Assembly: GCF_001477495.1 (NCBI RefSeq)
Contig: NZ_LDTF01000007.1
Location: 186,001-250,000 of the forward strand
Direction of reading: 5' to 3'
DNA: 64,000 nt
Source: Sphingomonas yabuuchiae
GTDB taxonomy: Bacteria; Pseudomonadota; Alphaproteobacteria; Sphingomonadales; Sphingomonadaceae
The first letter of the stretch is position 1. The number at the start of each line of letters is the position of its first letter. A model generated the notes under the pieces. It was not told where the DNA came from. It made no database searches and worked only from the letters and a program-made list of their open reading frames with translations. Of this stretch, positions 60,033 through 64,000 are shown piece after piece. The translations under genes were made by a program, and so were the position numbers.

Positions 60033-60500
60033 TCAGCCCAGCACACGTTCCAGCGCGGCCTGTTCGGACGAAATCTCGACCTCACTGACCGGGGCGGCCC
60101 ATGGCGGCGGGCATGTCATATCCTCGGCCCGTCGCCCTTCGGCCAGATACTCGGCCGACAGGCGGCGCATGGTTCGCGCTTCCCAAGGGCAGAGCCGAAC
60201 GCCGGTCATCTGCGACCATGCCGAAAGGGTGGACCAGCTAAGCGGAACCGTGCCCATGCCGGCCACCTCCACCAAACCCATTTCAATCAGGCGTTCGGTG
60301 ATATGCGGCATGGGATTGGGCGGCATCGCCGCAGCGGCCGCCGCCTTGCCCATCCGGTCCGCCCGGCTCTTCTTCGCATCGGGATCTACCTTGTCCCATT
60401 GCTCGGACAGTCTGGACCCCTCGGGTGGCTTTGGCGTGGCGGCCAGCCACGCCATTTGCCGCACGTAAAGCGTCAGGCCTTGGCCGACGCGGGCTTGAAG
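60033..60500 (-). CDS. Tail chaperone extension (T part) reached by -1 frameshift
   Basis: An open frame of 155 codons, -1 relative to the chaperone gene at 60,473-60,892 and continuous with it from the GGGAAAC heptamer. It has a possible independent GTG at 60,464, but no good ribosome-binding site, so synthesis as a G-T fusion of about 286 residues is the better model. The sequence (MAWLAATPKPPEGSRLSEQW, then MTGVRLCPWEARTMRRLSAE) is helical and unlike lambda T in detail. It lies where G-T products lie, upstream of the tape measure gene. Confidence 0.8.
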   Translation of the reverse strand, partial: LQARVGQGLTLYVRQMAWLAATPKPPEGSRLSEQWDKVDPDAKKSRADRMGKAAAAAAMPPNPMPHITERLIEMGLVEVAGMGTVPLSWSTLSAWSQMTGVRLCPWEARTMRRLSAEYLAEGRRAEDMTCPPPWAAPVSEVEISSEQAALERVLG

Positions 60501-60892
60501 TTTCCCCAGTCGGCCAGGAACCGGGTAATCTGATTGACGATGAAGCCCAGCGCCGGGTCGGAATAGGTCGCGCGGTACAGGTCTTCACCCGTCGCCTTGC
60601 CTGCCGGGGAATAGGTGAAGTTCTCGAACGAAGCGGTGACGGCCGCATAATCTTCGGCCGTGGTTTCCCGGCGCTGTTCGGCGGACATGGCCGAAGGCTT
60701 GCCGTCATTGTCCTGTGCGCGCTTCAGGGCGCGTTGGGTCTGGAGTTCCTCAATCCGCGAATATTGCGGCGAGGCAGGGCCATACAGGTGGATGCGGACG
60801 GGCTGACCGCCATCGTACATCAGGTTGCCGCTGGCATCCTTCAGGTGCAGCGCGCCGGTCGAAGCGACGGCGATCTTGGCAATATCGAACAT
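60473..60892 (-). CDS. Tail assembly chaperone (G-like)
   Basis: A 139-residue protein starting MFDIAKIAVASTGALHL, with GAGG 6 nt upstream. It follows the tail tube gene and precedes the frameshifted extension, the position of lambda G. It is alpha/beta with a helical C-terminus (DPALGFIVNQITRFLADWGN), where codons TGG GGA AAC contain the slippery site. Chaperones of this kind coat the tape measure during tail assembly. Confidence 0.8.
   Translation of the reverse strand: MFDIAKIAVASTGALHLKDASGNLMYDGGQPVRIHLYGPASPQYSRIEELQTQRALKRAQDNDGKPSAMSAEQRRETTAEDYAAVTASFENFTYSPAGKATGEDLYRATYSDPALGFIVNQITRFLADWGNFKPASAKA
60500..60506 (-). promoter_or_regulatory. Programmed -1 frameshift site GGGAAAC
   Basis: Read on the minus strand in the chaperone frame as G GGA AAC, this is a textbook X-XXY-YYZ heptamer (lambda uses GGGAAAG). 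After slipping to GGG AAA, the -1 frame is open through the chaperone stop to 60,033. It lies 9 codons before the chaperone stop, like lambda G/G-T. Confidence 0.85.
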
Positions 60893-60941
60893 GGAAACCT
60901 CATTGCGGCGGGAATGCGCGGGATGCACCGACCCGCCCCGT

Positions 60942-60956
60942 CCCGCGCAACGCGGG
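60942..60956 (-). terminator. GC-rich hairpin after the tail tube gene
   Basis: CCCGCG-CAA-CGCGGG is a 6-bp stem with a 3-nt loop in the 103-bp gap between the tube gene and the chaperone gene. There is no U-tract, so it may attenuate, giving less chaperone than tube, or be incidental. Confidence 0.35.
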
Positions 60957-60995
60957 GCAGGCCGATGCTCATGAACCGGCTGGGCCGGAAGGGGG

Positions 60996-61445
60996 TTAGG
61001 CGGCTGCGACCTTCACGATGTCGGTGCAGATTTCGATGGCGGGGTTCGCCATCAGCATCGTGCCCGCGCCATCGGCCGTCTCGGGCATCCCGAAGGTGCG
61101 GCCCTGAAAATAGCGCTTGGACCCGTCCTGATAGGTCACGCAGAAGCTATACAGCTTCTGCGACTTGTCCGCGCCGCTGGTCTGGAGGACGCCCTGACCG
61201 GCATCGGCGCTGTCCAGCGCCAGCGACGGGCTAAGCGCGCCGTTATCGACCGGCCCTTTGTACTTTTCCTTGGGGCCGTCGAGCGGCTGGAACTCGACCT
61301 TGGCGAAACTCGCACCGAAAGAGCCGATCTTTTCGACCTTGCCGATGGCGGTCATGGTCAATGCGGCAAAACCGGCCGCGTCGAAGGTCGCCGGGCTGGC
61401 GACGGAAATGGCGAGCTTGGTGCCCGCCGCAGTCTGGGCAGTCAT
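60996..61445 (-). CDS. Phage tail tube protein
   Basis: A 149-residue protein of beta-sandwich character (GTKLAISVASPATFDAAGFAA, then KVEKIGSFGASFAKVEFQPL), as in siphovirus tube proteins that share the Hcp-like fold. The position between connector genes and tail chaperones supports it. It would stack as hexamers around the tape measure. Confidence 0.82.
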   Translation of the reverse strand: MTAQTAAGTKLAISVASPATFDAAGFAALTMTAIGKVEKIGSFGASFAKVEFQPLDGPKEKYKGPVDNGALSPSLALDSADAGQGVLQTSGADKSQKLYSFCVTYQDGSKRYFQGRTFGMPETADGAGTMLMANPAIEICTDIVKVAAA

Positions 61446-61487
61446 GGGTGTCTACTCCTGTTGAGAGGCGGGAGGGTGAAGGCCGCG

Positions 61488-61694
61488 TCAGTTCTGGGCG
61501 ACGGGGATGCCGTTATCGGTCGGGGCGGCCTCGGCCGCGTCGGGCTCGCCGACCAGACCGGCCGCCGCATAATTGGCATATTCGCCTTCGGTGATGTCGA
61601 CGGTGGTGCCCTGGGTGAAGGAACGCAGCGTTCCCGCGTCCTTGAAATCGCGCAGCACCTTCGCGGACTTCTTGGGGGTGTCGGTGTCGGACAT
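61488..61694 (-). CDS. Small prophage protein between tail completion and tube genes
   Basis: A 68-residue acidic protein (KVLRDFKDAGTLRSFTQGTT, EGEYANYAAAGLVGEPD). AGGAG is 7 nt before ATG 61,694; another ATG two codons earlier is too close to it. The second half resembles the end of small 'lysine-rich/FI-like' head-tail accessory proteins, but I cannot assign a role. Confidence 0.65.
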   Translation of the reverse strand: MSDTDTPKKSAKVLRDFKDAGTLRSFTQGTTVDITEGEYANYAAAGLVGEPDAAEAAPTDNGIPVAQN

Positions 61695-61696
61695 GC

Positions 61697-62131
61697 TCAT
61701 TCTCCTGTGGTGGCGTCGTAACTGACGCGGAAATCTTGGGTCTGTTCGTAGGTGTTGCCGGGGCCATCCACGTCCGGGCCAAGCCCCGACAACAGGATGG
61801 TCACGCTGGACCCGCCCCCGATCGGGCCGACCCGATCGGCCCCGGCTTCGCGCACCTGACGGATGATCGCGCGCTGTTCGGCCCAGGTGGCGGCGCGCAC
61901 GGCGACCGAAATCCGGTCGATGCACCGCCGCGTCCCTTCCCGGCGCAGCATTTGCGGCCCCGTGCTGCTGACGGTGCGGACCAGAATGGCGGGCAGCGGC
62001 TGGCCCTCCGGCAAACGGCCGCCCTTAATATTCTCGACAGGGACAAGCCGGATCAACGGGGCGTAGGCGCACAGGACCGCCCCCATGATCGTCGCGCCGT
62101 CGATCACGTCCTCAATCGGCTGATCGCTCAT
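61697..62131 (-). CDS. Tail terminator/completion protein, DUF3168-like
   Basis: A 144-residue protein with the pattern of phage tail terminators: DGATIMGAVLCAYAPLIRLVP, LPAILVRTVSSTGPQM, RISVAVRAATWAEQRAIIRQVR and FRVSYDATTGE. These cap the tail tube and join it to the head. The ATG overlaps the gp10-like stop (ATGA). Confidence 0.75.
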   Translation of the reverse strand: MSDQPIEDVIDGATIMGAVLCAYAPLIRLVPVENIKGGRLPEGQPLPAILVRTVSSTGPQMLRREGTRRCIDRISVAVRAATWAEQRAIIRQVREAGADRVGPIGGGSSVTILLSGLGPDVDGPGNTYEQTQDFRVSYDATTGE

Positions 62132-62658
62132 TGGTCATCGTCCATGTCGTCTGGCCCAATCCCCTTGCGGGTCAGGCGGTTGGTGATGAATTGCTGCGCG
62201 GCGCGGATCGCCTCGGCTTCCTTCACGTCCAGCGCGGGACGCAGGAACGGGAAGGCGCGCGATCCGGTGTGAAAGACCTCCGGCCCGACCGGCCGCCCAC
62301 CAATCACAAGCGTGGGGCTGGCCTTGCTGTCCTTCAGTTTCTGATTCAGCTTTCGCGCGCCGATGCCGCCAACGGCCGCGATGAAGTGCGGCGCGGTGCC
62401 GTATTCGAGCCAGACGCCTAGCGAATAGCTGAAGCCCCGCTTGACCGTCACGACGACGCGGATCGTGTCATCCGTGACGGCGCGGGCCTTCACGACGATA
62501 TCCGCCGCTACGCGGTCCGACTCGCACCGATCGCGCGCTTCCTCTGCAATGACCTTCGCACCTGCACGCGCCGCGCCGGGCAGCAGCTTGGTCCGGCAAT
62601 AGTCGGGGATCGCGGCTATGTAGCGCTTGACCTCATCGCGCCCTGTGACCTTGGCCAC
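62128..62658 (-). CDS. HK97 gp10-like head-tail/tail component
   Basis: Using GTG 62,658 the product has 176 residues: VTGRDEVKRYIAAIPDYCRT then KAARAGAKVIAEEAR-like helices and FSYSLGVWLEYGTAPHFIAA, the LEYGT-x-PH motif being the mark of HK97 gp10 family proteins. A TTG at 62,706 would overlap the preceding gene more heavily. The family helps head-tail joining. Confidence 0.85.
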   Translation of the reverse strand: MAKVTGRDEVKRYIAAIPDYCRTKLLPGAARAGAKVIAEEARDRCESDRVAADIVVKARAVTDDTIRVVVTVKRGFSYSLGVWLEYGTAPHFIAAVGGIGARKLNQKLKDSKASPTLVIGGRPVGPEVFHTGSRAFPFLRPALDVKEAEAIRAAQQFITNRLTRKGIGPDDMDDDQ

Positions 62659-62659
62659 G

Positions 62660-63025
62660 TCAGGCCGGGTTTCCGGCCGGGGTGGTTTCCTCGGCCATAA
62701 ACTCAATCAGATAGCGCCGCCCGATCTCGGCTGGACCTGCAACGATTTGCAGCACCCGCCCATCGACGATGAACCGCATCCGGGCGGTCAGCCCCGGCCG
62801 ATAGCGGATGCGGATGCGGGCGGGACGCTTGGCGATCGTCAGCCCTTCTGACAGATTTTCCCCCCGGCTGGGCAGTGTGTCGCGGACCTCTGCCCAAATC
62901 TTGCCGCTGGTCACGGATACCCATTTGCCCCGTCCGGCACCCCCAAAGGTCTTGTCCGCCTCGGGTTGCTCCAGCTGGACACGCTTATTGGGCCGAAAAG
63001 CGGCCCGTTGATCCTTGCCAGCCAT
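62660..63025 (-). CDS. Phage head-closure protein
   Basis: A 121-residue beta-barrel-like protein: RPNKRVQLEQPEADKTFGGA, KWVSVTSGKIWAEVRD, then RIRYRPGLTARMRFIVDGRV and LQIVAGPAEIGRRYLIEFMAE. This is the SPP1 gp16/HK97 head-completion pattern. ATG 63,025 shares one base with the stop of the connector gene upstream. Confidence 0.85.
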   Translation of the reverse strand: MAGKDQRAAFRPNKRVQLEQPEADKTFGGAGRGKWVSVTSGKIWAEVRDTLPSRGENLSEGLTIAKRPARIRIRYRPGLTARMRFIVDGRVLQIVAGPAEIGRRYLIEFMAEETTPAGNPA

Positions 63026-63318
63026 CAACCGACCGATGGACGGCTATAGGGGCCGACCAGCGCCGTAAGTGCGGTAAGGTTGGAAAATGGATCCTCGGGG
63101 TTGTTGAACAGGTCGATCAGCGCCACCCGAATGCCATGCACCACAGGCGGGGGAAGTTGACCGTCCGGCCATCCGCGCTCCCCGGTCAAAGGCCGCTCCA
63201 TATAGTCCGCGACGAACTGAACGGCGGTGGAAATCAGCGACTGCAACAGGCTGTCGCTGATTTCGTCATCGACCTTCAGCCATTCGCGGGCAGTGGCCAG
63301 CGAGACGATTTCCGCCAT
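63025..63318 (-). CDS. Head-tail connector, HK97 gp6-like
   Basis: A 97-residue all-helical protein. SLATAREWLKVDDEISDSLL, then LISTAVQFVADYMERPL and PPVVHGIRVALIDLFNNPED are the gp6/gp15 adaptor signature. It forms a ring under the portal. It sits upstream of head closure in the correct order. Confidence 0.9.
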   Translation of the reverse strand: MAEIVSLATAREWLKVDDEISDSLLQSLISTAVQFVADYMERPLTGERGWPDGQLPPPVVHGIRVALIDLFNNPEDPFSNLTALTALVGPYSRPSVG

Positions 63319-63342
63319 GACGTGTCCTCTGCCCGCGCTGGA

Positions 63343-63507
63343 TCAGGCTTGGGGAGCGGCCGAACCGCTCTTACCCTTCGGAGCCTCGACGGCCTCCGCA
63401 ACCCCGGCCTTGATCAGTTCTGCCTCGGTTTCCGCGTCGAACGCCGCGACCTCATCCTGATTGTAAATGGTGCCCACCTGAGTGGTTTCGAGAAAAGTGA
63501 CCGCCAT
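63343..63507 (-). CDS. Small prophage protein after the capsid gene
   Basis: A 54-residue acidic protein starting MAVTFLETTQVGTIYNQDEV, with GGAGG 7 nt before ATG 63,507. The helix AAFDAETEAELIKAGVAEAV and a short tail follow. Similar 50-60 residue ORFs lie between capsid and connector in many HK97-type prophages. Function unknown. Confidence 0.75.
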   Translation of the reverse strand: MAVTFLETTQVGTIYNQDEVAAFDAETEAELIKAGVAEAVEAPKGKSGSAAPQA

Positions 63508-63524
63508 GATGGCCTCCAGAAATG

Positions 63525-63554
63525 GAAAAGGCGGACCCGACACGCGGACCCGCC
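63525..63554 (-). terminator. Intrinsic terminator after the major capsid gene
   Basis: On the minus strand GGCGG-GT-CCG-CGTGT-CGG-GT-CCGCC forms a stem with one small internal loop, followed by TTTTCC. It lies between the capsid stop (63,583) and the next start (63,507), where phages often reduce transcription after the abundant capsid gene. Confidence 0.65.
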
Positions 63555-63582
63555 TGAGATGGTTGGAGATTGATCGCCGGGC

Positions 63583-64000
63583 TTACGGTGCCCAGGTCAC
63601 GCCCGTCAGGACCGCCGCTGCGCGATCGTAGCGCAGCTGCGTGTCATGCTCTTCGATCAGGCGGATGACCGTTTCGTCGTTCGAGAATGCCGCCCGGATC
63701 ACGCCGCCATCGTCATACGCGGCCGTGTCCGACGCCGCCAACGCGACCTGATAGGTGTCGCCGATCAGGAATTGCGACCAGTCGCCGAAATACAGTTCCG
63801 ACTCGTTGCCGCCCGCGCCCAGATTGTCGGGCACCGAAGTCGTCTCGGCGATCTTGTAGCCCTTCAGCGTGCCGTTCGCTTCGATCGACGGATAGACGAT
63901 GTTGCCGTTGCCATCGCGCAGGCTGGCCAGGAACTCACGAACGCGCGGGCTCATGACCCAGCCGCAGCTGATCATCGGTACATTGGCGTTCTTCACCGCC
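63583..64000 (-). CDS. HK97-type major capsid protein, C-terminal part
   Basis: The frame is open to the window edge, so the N-terminus and any scaffold or protease part are missing. The visible 138 residues fit the HK97 fold A and P domains: ISCGWVMSPRVREFLASLRD, GTLKGYKIAETTSVPDNL, SELYFGDWSQFLIGDTYQVA and a terminal strand with ETVIRLIEEHDTQLRYDRAAAVLTG. It is the most upstream late gene visible. Confidence 0.9.
   Translation of the reverse strand, partial: AVKNANVPMISCGWVMSPRVREFLASLRDGNGNIVYPSIEANGTLKGYKIAETTSVPDNLGAGGNESELYFGDWSQFLIGDTYQVALAASDTAAYDDGGVIRAAFSNDETVIRLIEEHDTQLRYDRAAAVLTGVTWAP

Larger units (their letters stand above)
40327..64000. mobile_element. Integrated prophage with cargo zone, right end outside the window
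   Basis: The left boundary is placed at a fragment resembling the 3' end of a tRNA (40,327-40,350). From 44,748 to the edge nearly all genes read leftward in the order expected for a siphovirus late region read from capsid to lysis: major capsid, connectors, tail tube, tail chaperones, tape measure, tail tip, esterase, holin, lysozyme, spanins. The 40,484-44,754 part holds non-phage cargo of mixed composition. Integrase, repressor, terminase and portal are not visible and should lie to the right. Confidence 0.8.

Overview
The window is GC-rich (visibly well above 60 percent G+C over most of its length) with alphaproteobacterial, sphingomonad-like gene content and intergenic repeats. It carries xerD-accA, aroK-aroB, the TPR protein-bamB-der run, bacterioferritin, panB and a fused glutamine-dependent NAD synthase. 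It also has the short dispersed palindromes (TTCGACTnnGCTCAG...CTCCGTTCA) that I associate with Sphingomonas and its relatives. The genus is an inference; no rRNA or tRNA gene is present to test it.

Positions 1-11,344 are ordinary core: a DUF481 protein, rppH, an esterase, a histone-deacetylase-fold enzyme, a photolyase, a small zinc protein, aroB/aroK, a secreted Pro/Thr-rich protein, xerD, accA, two Flp-type pilins and a mutT-like gene. Positions 11,290-22,464 form a catabolic locus: a DUF5695 exported protein diverges from a GH127 beta-L-arabinofuranosidase, an Ldh2-family reductase, a DUF885 metallopeptidase-like protein, a DapA-family lyase/deaminase, a GntR/FCD repressor and an amino-acid permease. 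Two promoters in it share the same layout, TTGACC-N22-GGTATACnnTAT. One reading is use of arabinosylated hydroxyproline-rich plant glycoproteins.

Positions 22,428-40,294 are mixed core: an MHYT-GGDEF-EAL protein, a TetR regulator with three ATACCnnnnGGTAT-like operators, a streptogrisin-like protease, an MDR oxidoreductase with an NDH-2, a second GntR paralogue, nadE, panB, bamB, der, bfr and a soluble PAS-chemoreceptor protein.

From about 40,330 to the right edge the DNA is mobile. It starts with a 24-bp fragment resembling a tRNA 3' end, probably an attachment-site remnant. A small cargo zone follows (a two-TM coiled-coil protein, three small unknown proteins, a low-GC HEPN-motif protein and an orphan XRE regulator). 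Then comes a siphovirus-type prophage in reverse order on the minus strand: two exported proteins, Rz1/Rz spanins, GH24 lysozyme, holin, tail esterase, tail-tip protein with 36-residue repeats, 1865-residue tape measure, tail chaperones with a GGGAAAC -1 frameshift site, tail tube, head-tail connectors and the C-terminus of the major capsid protein at the edge. A brnT-brnA toxin-antitoxin pair sits on the opposite strand inside the tail operon. Integrase, terminase and portal genes are not in the window and should lie beyond position 64,000.
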